From: Trichostrongylus colubriformis
Lineage: Eukaryota; Nematoda; Chromadorea; Rhabditida; Trichostrongylidae
Reading direction: 5' to 3'
DNA: 64,000 nt
Assembly (NCBI GenBank): GCA_963978905.1
Contig: OZ022258.1
Location: 27,966,716-28,030,715 of the forward strand
Positions 22,601 to 32,633 of the stretch are shown here, piece by piece (the first letter of the stretch is position 1; every line of letters starts with the position of its first letter). Under the pieces are notes generated by a model. The model saw only the letters and a program-made list of their open reading frames with translations, was not told where the DNA came from and did not search any database. The position numbers were made by a program, and so were the translations under genes.

Positions 22601-25600
22601 AACGATCATCGGCTTTGGTTGAAACTAAGAGACACCACACCCATCTGTAACCTCTTCCCCACTGAAGGCAAAACCCCTTAAAGAAAGGCAAGATTCGATC
22701 CGAACACAAAAATAGAATTGAAGCACTTAGTAGTACCAAAGTAAGGAAGATGGATCGAAACGGTCAAAAAATCCAAGAAAGAAGACCCCCTTCCCATCGT
22801 TGATCCAAGTGTGTAAGGCACAATCGCAAAGGTGCGGCCACGCTAAAAGGAGCGGCAGCAGTTGGAGGTGTCTCATCGTGAGCGCTGAGGCGCTCCGTAG
22901 TAGTTGACTTTTGAGGATTAAAAGTTTGGAGAGGACGTGCATGTATCAGTTCTATAAGAAACATTGACCTTAACTGATTGCCGAGAGATACATCTGATAA
23001 TAACACACCACTCCCTAATGGTAACCGAGAACAAACAGTCACTTTGTGAGTGTGGTACCAATATTGCAATTATGGGCGGGCTAGGCTTAGAACTTATGTA
23101 CTCTATACACAGGGGGTTGACGTGTACAGAGTACATAAGTTTGGTGGGTTGACTCCTACCCAATCCTAACCTGCCCGACCTCCACACACCCGTACCTAAT
23201 TTGCTTCTTGTGTGCTCCCTACATTTTGGTCTGTCCCTATCCAGTTCTTACTCGCACGACCTGAGCAGTCCCATTCCTGACCTTCCCAATTTTTGCAACC
23301 CAAGCGAGGGTTTATAAATTTGAAAACCCATCGGTTTTGGTGCAGGCCCCGCCCATAGTGGGCGGAGCTAAGCTTAAAACTTATATGCTCCGTACACATG
23401 ACCCCTACCCAATCCTAACCTGCGCGACCTCCACAGGCCCGTGCCTTATTTGCTTATTGCACCCTTCACTTTGGTCAGTCCCTCCCCAGTCCTTACATGC
23501 GCGACTTCAACAGACCCTTTCCTAACTTGCCCGATTCAGCACTTGAGCGAAGACCTGAATTCGTTTATTCATCGATTTCGGGCGAGCCCAGCCCATGATG
23601 GGCGGAGGTAGGCTTAGAATTTATGTGCTCCGTACACTTATGTTTTCCTCTACGCTATCCTAACTTGCCCTACCTCTACAGGCCCGCTCCTAATTTGCTT
23701 CTTGTGTGCTCCCTACATTTTGGTCTGTCCCTATCCAGTCCTTACTCGCACGACTTCAACAACCCTTTCCTAACTTGCCCGATTTTCCGCACTTAAGCGA
23801 GGACCTAAATTCGTTTATTCATCGATTTCGGCGCAAGCCCCTCCCATGGTGGGCGGAGTTAGGCTAAGAACTTATGTGGTCCGTACACTTGGTCCCTACC
23901 CAATACTAACCTGCCCGACCTCCACAGCCCGTGCCTAATTTGCGTTCCCTGTGTTCTTTGTTCCCTTTACTCTGGTCAGTCCCTTCCCAGTCCTTACATG
24001 CGCGACTTCAACAGACCCTTTCCTAACTTGCCCGATTTTCAGCACTTGAGCGAAGTCCTGAATTCGTTTATTCATCGATTTCGGGCGAGCCCAGCCCATG
24101 ATGGGCGGAGGTAGGCTTAGAATTTATGTGCTCCGTACACTTATGTTTTCCTCTACGCTATCCTAACTTGCCCTACCTCTACAGGCCCGTTCCTAATTTG
24201 CTTCTTGTGTGCTCCCTACATTTTGGTCTGTCCCTATCCAGTCCTTACTCGCACGACTTCAACAACCCTTTCCTAACTTGCCCGATTTTCCGCACTTAAG
24301 CGAGGACCTAAATTCGTTTATTCATCGATTTCGGCGCAAGCCCCTCCCATGGTGGGCGGAGTTAGGCTTAGAACTTATGTGGTCCGTACACTTGGTCCCT
24401 ACCCAATACTAACCTGCCCGACCTCCACAGCCCGTGCCTAATTTGCGTTCCCTGTGTTCTGTGTTCCCTTTACTTTGGTCAGTCCCTTCCCAGTCCTTAC
24501 ATGCGCGACTTCAACAGACCCTTTCCTAACTTGCCCGATTTTCAGCACTTGAGCGAAGTCCTGAATTCGTTTATTCATCGATTTCGGGCGAGCCCAGCCC
24601 ATGATGGGCGGAGGTAGGCTTAGAATTTATGTGCTCCGTACACTTATGTTTTCCTCTACGCTATCCTAACTTGCCCTACCTCTACAGGCCCGTTCCTAAT
24701 TTGCTTCTTGTGTGCTCCCTACATTTTGGTCTGTCCCTATCCAGTCCTTACTCGCACGACTTCAACAACCCTTTCCTAACTTGCCCGATTTTCCGCACTT
24801 AAGCGAGGACCTAAATTCGTTTACTCATCGATTTCGGCGCAAGCCCCTCCCATGGTGGGCGGAGTTAGGCTTAGAACTTATGTGGTCCGTACACTTGGTC
24901 CCTACCCAATACTAACCTGCCCGACCTCCACAGCCCGTGCCTAATTTGCGTTCCCTGTGTTCTGTGTTCCCTTTACTTTGGTCAGTCCCTTCCCAGTCCT
25001 TACATGCGCGACTTCAACAGACTCTTTCCAAACTTGCCCGATTTCCAACACCTGAGCGAGGACCTAAATCCGTTTATTCATCGATTTCGGCGCAAGACCC
25101 GCCCATGGTGGGCGGAGCTAGGCTTAGTTCTTATATGCTCTGTTCGCTTAGGTCAGCCCCTCCCCACTCCTAACTCGCGCGACCCTCCAGGATACAGTTG
25201 AGATGAGGCCCTACCAAGTCTTAACTTGCACGATCCCTACAGGCCCACTCTTGATTTTTTTTCAACCATTTCTGCGCAAGCTCCGCTCACGGTGGGCGGA
25301 GCTAGGCTTAGTCCTTAATGAGCTCCGCACACTTTGGTCAACCCCTACCCATCCCCAACTTGCCCGACCTCTCCACGTTGCAATTGAGTTGAAAGTAGAT
25401 ATGTGACAAAAAACGGACACATGCTTACACACACACACAAACACACCAAACTTCTGGTTTTAGCTTGCCTCTCATGTGCTCCGTACATTTTGGCTTACCC
25501 CAACCCATCCCTAACTTGCCCGACCTCTACAGGTCCATTCCTAGCCTGCCTGATTTTTGGAACCTAAGCGTGGACTTAAATTTGAACACCGGCAGTTTCC

Positions 25601-28600
25601 GCGCAAGCCTCGCTCACAGTGGGCGGAGCTAGGCTTAATTCTTATGTGCTCTGTGCGCTTAGGTCAGCATCTACCCAATTCTAACATGCCCGACCTTTCC
25701 AGACAGCAGTTCAGTTGAGACATCATAACAATGGGATAGGGGTGTATGTGGTGCAGACAGGTTGTAAATGGTTGACGCTGGACTGTGGGAGTGACATGGG
25801 TACCCTCGGTGTATCCCTAGGTGTAATTTCCTTACCGGCCCATCACAACACAGCTGCGTCGCCATTCGCCTTTCGAGGCTCCTTATCAGCCCTTCAGTTG
25901 CTATCACATCCGTTCCCTCACCATTGATATCCCCTTACCACCCCTACATTTCCTTATAAATTCAGGATCCCAGCTTTGCTGCGACGCGAGATATGAATTT
26001 CCCGCCATTCGCCTTTCGAGGCTCCTTATCAGCCCTTATCAGTTGCTATCACTTCCGTTCATTCACCATTAATGTCCCCTTACCACCCCTACATTACCTT
26101 AAAAATTCAGGATCCCAGCTTTGCTGCGACGCGAGATATGAATTTCCCGCCATTCGCCTTTCGAGGCTCCTTATCAGCCCTTATCAGTTGCTATCACTTC
26201 CGTTCATTCACCATTAATGTCCCCTTACCACCCCTACATTACCTTAAAAATTCAGGATCCCAGCTTTGCTGCGACGCGAGATATGAATTTCCCGCCATTC
26301 GCCTTTCGAGGCTCCTTATCAGCCCTCATCAGTTGCTGTCACTTCCGTTCATTCACCATTGATGCCCCTTACCACCCCCTATATTACCTTAAAAATTCAG
26401 GGTCCCAGCTTTGCTGCAACGCGAGATAGAAATTATGCGGTGAGCGGACAGACAGACAGACACACACACAGACAGACAGACAGACAAACAAACACACCAA
26501 ACTTCTGCTTTATATATAGAGTATGATGACGCAAATTACTAGGACTATCAGAAACACGTTCCGTCAGAGAATGATTTAGTGGCACATCAAAGAAATAAAC
26601 AATTATTATTAACAAAAAGATCGTGTTTAGAAAGAATTCTGGTGGGGGGGGGGGGGGGAGGAGAAGCAAAAAAGTAGTTTAACCTCCGTTTCGCACGTGC
26701 CCTTAGACGAGGTTAAAGGAATCGTCCACGGAAAATGAGTTTTTGTGTTACCCATATGTTTGTGTTGTATTTGCCTAATGTTGGCTTCATGCAAAATTTC
26801 ACGCGGAAAATGTGAATCTGGCTGAGATACAGCACCACAAAGTGCGGTCCCAGTGGGCGGGGCCTTCGAGTAAAAGCCTCGTCCCGTCTTCCGCCGCCGT
26901 TGGGAACGGAGAGTAGGACTGTTTACGTGACCTTCTGTTCCTACAATGCGTCTCCGACCACGGCGGACGCGGTACGAGGCTTTTACACGGAGGCCCCGCC
27001 CACTGGGACCGCACTTTGTGGTACTGTATCTCATCCAGATTCATATTTTTTCGCGTGAAATTTTGCATGAGGCCAACATTAGGCAAATACAACATAAATA
27101 CATGGGTAACACAAAAACTCATTTTCCGTGGACGATTCCTTTGAACACAGAGATAACCTCCCCGTGTTTAATCGTTCAAGCTGTATATTTAAGCGCTGAT
27201 AAACTACGATGCAAGCACCAATGAAAGACAAGGTAAGGACCCAATGGTTTTCGTTAGGTTTGATAGGCCGGTGGCAGAAGGATAAGGTCACGTCCATACT
27301 CGGCGGTGCCGACGACAGGGTGTGGTTGCTTGTCCTTGCGTCTACGCCCCTGCCACCCTGCCTCGATGCCTGTATCGTCCCTGCACCTCCCCTTGCTTCG
27401 CTTTCTGGGAACGCCGCCACGCCCAGCCGGCATTAGTATGAACGTGGTCTAAGCGGGCATCCAAGCCTCGTCTACGAAGTCAAAAGTCTGCCACGACCGT
27501 TGGAATACCAAAGTCATTAGAAATGTCGTTTCAAATGAAAATTAGGAACATTGAAATATCCTCTCGAAGCGATAATCATTCGAAACGCAAGATCGAACAG
27601 TGCAATGAATTGAAAAAAGGCCGCATTACGGATTAGTTGAGGGAAGGGAAGGGGAGTCGTATCGATGAGCGCCGGTCGAGAATTCCCGAAATGATGAGAT
27701 CCCATCTACTCTGTCCTAAGAGAAGATATGAGTGGGTGACAGATAAAAATGTGCACTGGAAAATCACAAATCAGTTAAGCGTAGCGTAAACACTCAAAAT
27801 CGGTCAAGCGTACGTGCGTGATCGGTTAAGCTTCCCTTTTCATGCTAGTAAAGATAGGGTGATTTCAAACAGAAAAACAACCTTTTTCAAGCAGGATTTG
27901 TTCAGCAAGACAATTGTAGTGGCTCGAGGAAACAAAGCTGCTACTTTAGAAACAGTTCTAAGTGTTCAGCGCTTACCATGTTTTTTGCATTATGTTGGTG
28001 AGCGCTTGCTGATACTGGTTCTGTTGGAAGAGAGGCTTCTGTAAAAGAATGGTGAGACTAAGACTGAAAAAAAACCTGTGATGAGAGATTTCTTATACTC
28101 AAACATCGTGGGAGAAAAAAAAAACAGAAAGATTACCTGTTGATTGAAAATCTCTGTGAATTCATCAGCATAGACGGGCACCCTGTCGTCGCGTGCTACC
28201 CAAAATTTCGCATCGTCCGTGGATACCTTGAATGACCATGGCGATCAAAAGGTACTCAATATCAGGGATATATAAGTATACATATTTATACATGTATTAT
28301 ACATATATGTATATACATATAAAATCGTCATAGTGAAAGGAAAAACAGACCACAAAAACAACGGCTTTCTGGCATTGAGGATCTAACGTCCACTTCGCTA
28401 GCATATCATTCGCCATTCTTTTTACTGCCTAAAGATGGACATAAAAGCCGTTTTCAACATGGAATATGAATTAGACGCTTTCATATGAAGAGTAAGTCCT
28501 TCATACTTTCAAAACTCATTTTATTACATAATATCCTGAACCTCACTTGAATATGGTCGAAGTTGCTCGCGTCTAAATCCAAATTATTCAAATATTGCTC

Positions 28601-31600
28601 GGATTACTTTTTACGATTCGTTTGTGATTGCGTGTTCTTGTAAAATGTTTATTTACTTGTCGTTTCATATAGGGTGTGTTCGTTCAAGACTATCTCGTCA
28701 TTTCGTCTTGAGATCTCCGCAGGTGGAGAGATAGTGCGGTAGGTAGGGCGCGCTCAACTACTGTAACGTGCGCGCGGTCTGCAATTTTGCGATATTCGAT
28801 GGTGTGGACCGTAGGGATCGCCCGGACGGTCCGCACGAATTGCAGGGTATAACCTCGGCCGCAATTATGTACCAGACGCCGGCTGCCGTGCATTTGCGTA
28901 CTGTCGGCAGGTACAGTAACCTTACGCCTATAATCGTCTTAGTGCACAACATGCGATGGCACCCAATAGTGTTCTATGTTGCCGCTAGTTGTGCGTCCTC
29001 TCATATCTTCCCTGGAGCAAAAACTTCCACTGCTGGAGTCTACTATATCAAAGTAGTTTTCTCACTATTCGAGGCTGCAACGGCGCCTCAAGTTTACGCT
29101 TTCAACGTTAATGCTGCGATCAACAAACACGTAGGTGACATGCACTTCTTGCCACTGCATGGCAGCGCAACTATTGAACGAACTTTTAATGTGAAGTAAA
29201 CCCTGCCAAGGTGCAGGATAGATGTGAGATATAGGTGCTACATAGGGTTTTAGGAGAAAATTAATCGAGGAGGCTTCACTTTTGCATTGTTCTTTTACTG
29301 TGCTATGCTACAAGCATCACTTTGCACCCCGAACAAGTATTTTTGCCTAGCCTCAGAGAACGGAAGTAGGGATTCATTTCCTGCCAAAATCTGGATAAAA
29401 ATATCGTTGAACGCCAAGTGCAGAAAATCCCTCCCTCCGCAACTTTTTGCTTACTTGATTTCGAACTAACGTAGCTCTAACCGCCAACGAGCTAGATTGC
29501 AGTTTCCAAAGCGACATCTTGATCGAAACGTGCGTGAAACTGTATGAGACTTTAAAGAAATGACAGTCCCCTATAAAGTATAGTTTGGGCTCTCCTTCAC
29601 TGACGCCACTATATGGGATAGAGACCAACGATGAATGAGCACCAACTGAATCTGCTGGAATCGTGCAGAAAAACCTGGTTCTGATGTAATAGACAAATGT
29701 GGAAGAAATAGTTAATTTGTACACGTGAGGCACTCATTTTCACGCTGTCGTTCCTCACCTGATACCATCCTGTAACCATCTGCTTGTACACTGAAGTGTG
29801 TATTTTCGTCTAAACCTTATCCAGGGTAGATACACACATTTTTGCCTAAGCCTTACTTGGGGAGAGTTCCTCCCCAAGTAAGGCTTAGGCAAAAATAGTG
29901 CCGGCCGTCAAGAACAGTATGTGGCCCCCAACTGCATTAAAATCATATAAATCTTCACGTGATATTGATCAGGAGGAAGAACATCGCATGTTATGCAGTG
30001 ATGAAGTGACTACAAGAACCCCAACTCTGTTCCATGACGACTATAGCTAGGCGTAAGGTTACGGTTCCTGCCAACAGTACGCAAATGCACGGCAGCCGGC
30101 GTCTGGTACATAAATGCGGCCGTATAACCTCAGCCTTATTAAATGTTACAAAAACTACCACGGAGGTTCCAACACCTTTGAACATTTCTTCGGCGAGCAG
30201 TGTATAGTGAACGCGGTGTATGATTAATTTGGTAACATTGTGTAAGCGCCATATTGCAATCTGCTGTTATGTCATCCTCAATTACAGTATCACAACAACT
30301 TCAGTATTTAAAAAAAACCTGGAAGTTACTCTGCTATTTTTCATAGTGTGAATGAATATTTCCCCTTGACCATCGAGATGTAAGAACCATCTTTCGAGGA
30401 CGGTAATGCTTAGATCAATGAAAAACATTCTTTGCAATGTATCATACCTTCATACTAGTCACACTCTACCTTGTACAAATGGGAAACCTCATGGAAATTG
30501 AAAATAATGCGCCAATATCAACTAACCTCCGTTGAACCTCCCTTGACATGCCGAGCGATTGCCATAGCGGCTGTCACACCCTTCTTGTCACAGAATGTCT
30601 TAGCGTGGTCCTGCAAGGACTGATGTGTTGAAGAACGTATAATTTTAAATGGACAACGCCAATAGGTGACAGTGCAATTGGAGGCACTGATTTGAGCGCT
30701 GAGGCCGCACCATAAGTAAGGCCGACGGAAGGCCAATTTAATAATGTATATAAACGCCAATATGTGATTAAAAAATGTCATAAGCTTGAAGCCTGAAGAT
30801 GATGGAGAATTAGACAATATATGTGCCATAAAGCGAATTCGGCTGTTGAGGGCATAGGTTTTGGAATCTGCAGGCAGCTTCGACATCTATGTAAGGAAGT
30901 ACGGCATTATCCTGATTTCTATGAAATCTCTTGAGTTAGAATTCATTGGAAAATTCTCACATCCTACATATGTTTCAGCGCTCAGCTTACATACTGGTGA
31001 CCTCAACCCAAAATTGTATGTCGACATATGTGTACCGATTCTTTACTTCACTTGATAACAATAAATTTATTTTATCCCTAATTTTGAAAGCGTGCCTCCT
31101 GTGACGGTTCAGACCATACCCATCATACTTGCCTCGTCTGACAATATCTTCAGTTCCATTAACTTTAAGTGGAAAAGTCGCCCGAAAGGCTCCAAAGAAT
31201 CAGACGACAGCGATCGACCTGGGCAGCGGATTCGGTATAAGCTCAGCGACTGAGCAGAGAAGCATTTATTCACCTCCTCCAATCGGAGCTGGTCTGTAGC
31301 CAGAAAAGAACTCCGGCTGGTAACCCATAAGCAAGTGAATAAATAGAAAGAAGGAAATAACTGGGCCATCAAGGAAAAGGCAGATTGGGAATTAGCTTCC
31401 AAGAGCATGCTTCTCATTATACACACGTCTTTAAATTCAACCCTTCTACAATTATCAGTTTAAGCGCTGAAGTGTGAATTTTACCTGAGCTTCACTAAGA
31501 GGTAGGGGCTTCCCCTGGCTGAGGTTCAGGCTGAAAACCCGAGCAAAATAAATAGCGCCGACGCCAAGCACAGTGGGGTGGTCCCCAACTACTCTAGCAT

Positions 31601-32633
31601 CCTTACTTTCACGCTGTCGTGGGGAGTGTCCCCCCCCCCCCCCCAAGGTTGATTTCAGGCAATAGTCTATTACGTACAATTCCAGGAACCGTGAACCGAA
31701 ATAAATTTTTAATTTCTGCTAGACTTTCCTATGGGATTATTCGGGGTGCCCATCACCAATGTTAAAATTATTTCAAGCGCCAGCTACATTTCGGTCACTA
31801 AATTCACTAACAAACGAGACTGGCGTCATTCTAGACCCTAAAGGCGAGCGTCAGAAATACCTGCGATATTCGTAATTGGAGCAATAAATAGACCGACCCT
31901 AAGGTTAAGCTATGAAATAGCTATTGCACCCATTCGATGTAGCTGACTATAGAAATGAAGACTAACTCGATCAGCGCCTGACCAACTCTGACGCAGTTTC
32001 ATCAAAAATTGATTTTACCAGCTCGCTGTTCCTGGCGTTGTGGCAGATGAACAGTGGTCCGTCCCATTTTTACACTTTAGGCGACCCCGTAAGACTGCAC
32101 GTGAACTATGGTAAACCAAGATTTCTCGCGCAGTCGGTGCTCATTCAGAAGAGAACAGAGCCATGAAGTGTATTGAAGGCAAGTGCCGTCCAGCAGAAGG
32201 GTGCGAATGCAGGAGAGCAGATATTATGCCTGCAGCGCGATTTTTCCGCATGTACGTGCTAAAAGGAATTCGGTGGCTGAGGAATTTTTTGGAAAACTTA
32301 GGCTTCGCACTACATCATAGATGGCACAGCAACCCCGGCTCCTCTCCCGCAAACGAGCTAGTATCTCCAAGCCCATAACACCGGAAACCCTACCACGTAA
32401 TACTCGGTATGCTTTCAACTCACCTGTCTCGTCCTACTCTCGAGTTGTTTCAAATCATGGTCGAGTCGATATCGAGCCTGTTCAGAAAGCACGCCATCAG
32501 GATCGCAGATGTTCGCGGTGGTCTTCATTTTGCATTCTCGAAATTGTCCAGCTGTTGGATTCGGAAAATTGTATGCGTCCCATTCATCGGCTCGACACCC
32601 AACGGTAAGCAGTAGCAGGATCAGCCAACGCAT
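19662..32633 (-). CDS. TPM-domain (MOLO-1-like) type I membrane protein, complete
   Basis: Ten exons on the minus strand: 32633-32424, 30610-30527, 28428-28351, 28226-28137, 28038-27977, 22232-22114, 22062-21910, 21842-21690, 21616-21521, 19783-19662. They total 1167 bases, 388 residues plus stop, and every junction keeps phase. Residues 1-16 are a signal peptide (MRWLILLLLTVGCRA). About 35-175 form a TPM domain with ICDPDGVLSEQARYRLDHDL, FWVARDDRVPVYADEFTEIF and KPLFQQNQYQQALTNIM. 226-246 are a single membrane span (WFWLALVGIIIPLL) running into a Cys cluster (CCCCCIYCCCC), then a Gly/Met-rich cytoplasmic tail ending GGGGSWA. The family founder, C. elegans MOLO-1, is an auxiliary protein of levamisole-sensitive acetylcholine receptors; that role is not shown for this member. 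The Cys cluster suggests palmitoylation (inference). A CAAAATTCAG acceptor 36 bases before the ATG could be a trans-splice site. Family assignment is firm, orthology is open. Confidence 0.9.
19784..21520. other. Intron 9 of the TPM gene
   Basis: 1.7 kb with no recognised exon. The donor on the minus strand is CAAG|GTTCTT and the acceptor is GTTAAG; codon phase (Gly split 1/2) agrees. A 79-bp direct repeat occurs at 20999-21077 and 21306-21384 (the second lies near the exon). Confidence 0.6.
20999..21384 (+). repeat. 79-bp direct repeat, copies 307 bp apart
   Basis: ACCAAAAACCTTCGTCTATG begins at 20999 and at 21306; both copies end CAAGCTC. They differ by about one base, so the duplication is recent. 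Non-coding. Confidence 0.85.
22322..22510. repeat. Five consecutive GC-rich perfect hairpins
   Basis: Stems at 22322-22349 (GGGTTGGCCGGC), 22361-22385 (GATTGGCCGGC), 22392-22410 (GGGGCGGC), 22458-22483 (CGGCTCGCCGC) and 22492-22510 (ATGCGCGC) each pair with their own complement over loops of 3-4 bases, often TTC/TTCG-like. A related hairpin plus CGACTCTTGGCTCGTCGC occurs at about 8534-8572. They lie in intron 5 of the TPM gene. No coding function. Confidence 0.85.
23071..25700 (+). repeat. Satellite-like array: ~250-bp monomers, 503-bp higher-order unit
   Basis: Monomers share CCCATGGTGGGCGGAGYTAGG, then a CTCCGTACACTT block, ACTTGCCCGACCTCCACAG and a TTYRTTTATTCATCGATTTC block. GGGCGAGCCCAGCCCATGAT starts at 23581, 24083 and 24586, showing a nearly identical dimeric unit of 502-503 bp repeated in the middle; flanking monomers are more divergent. 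Open frames in it (for example 24209-24412 and 24712-24915) are identical because of the repeat and are not genes. Confidence 0.9.
25861..26520 (+). repeat. 145-bp tandem repeat (4 copies) with CAGA microsatellite
   Basis: GCCATTCGCCTTTCGAGGCT starts at 25861, 26004, 26149 and 26294 (143-145 bp steps). The array ends in GACAGACAGACACACACACA-type sequence (26445-26495) and TATATATAGAGT. It is the most homogeneous block of the CTTATCAG dispersed family. Confidence 0.9.
26715..27142. repeat. 428-bp foldback MITE, copy A
   Basis: AAAGGAATCGTCCACGGAAA at the left end pairs with TTTCCGTGGACGATTCCTTT at the right. The arms stay complementary to the centre through GTGGGCGGGGCCT and AAAATTTCACGCG blocks. 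The same element is present at about 53421-53833. No open frame of interest. Confidence 0.85.
28843..30131. repeat. Separated inverted repeat of ~90 bp
   Basis: The segment around 28843-28935 (GTACCAGACGCCGGCTGCCG, then TGCATTTGCGTACTGTCGGC) reappears inverted at about 30040-30131. Together they bracket 1.1 kb within intron 2 of the TPM gene, so they may be ends or duplicated parts of one element. The 143-codon open frame starting at 28768 runs through the left copy and is not recognised as a gene. Confidence 0.6.
29839..29895. repeat. 57-bp palindrome, 25-bp perfect stem
   Basis: TTTTTGCCTAAGCCTTACTT plus GGGGA pairs exactly with its complement across a 7-base loop. It lies in intron 2 of the TPM gene. 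Looks like a very short MITE or hairpin. Confidence 0.85.

Larger units (their letters stand above)
22233..27976. other. 5.7-kb intron 5 of the TPM gene, almost entirely repeats
   Basis: Contains the hairpin cluster (22322-22510), the satellite array (23071-25700), the 145-bp tandem repeat with microsatellite (25861-26520), a foldback MITE (26715-27142) and a GC-rich segment at 27250-27450. About 27450-27976 shows nothing recognised. The flanking exons join across it in phase 2 (TG|G, Trp), with a canonical GTAAGC donor and TTTTACAG acceptor. Confidence 0.8.

Noticed and set aside
22076..22739. 177- and 149-codon minus-strand frames overlapping the TPM gene and hairpin cluster
   Set aside because: They run through the GC-rich hairpins; only the part at 22114-22232 is a real exon, as shown by phase and the splice signals.
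24209..24915. Two identical 67-codon open frames (24209-24412, 24712-24915)
   Set aside because: They are the same position in successive 503-bp satellite units; openness is copied with the repeat.
28768..29199. 143-codon plus-strand frame
   Set aside because: It overlaps a repeat that recurs inverted at 30040-30131 and has no recognised domain; it is antisense to the TPM gene intron.
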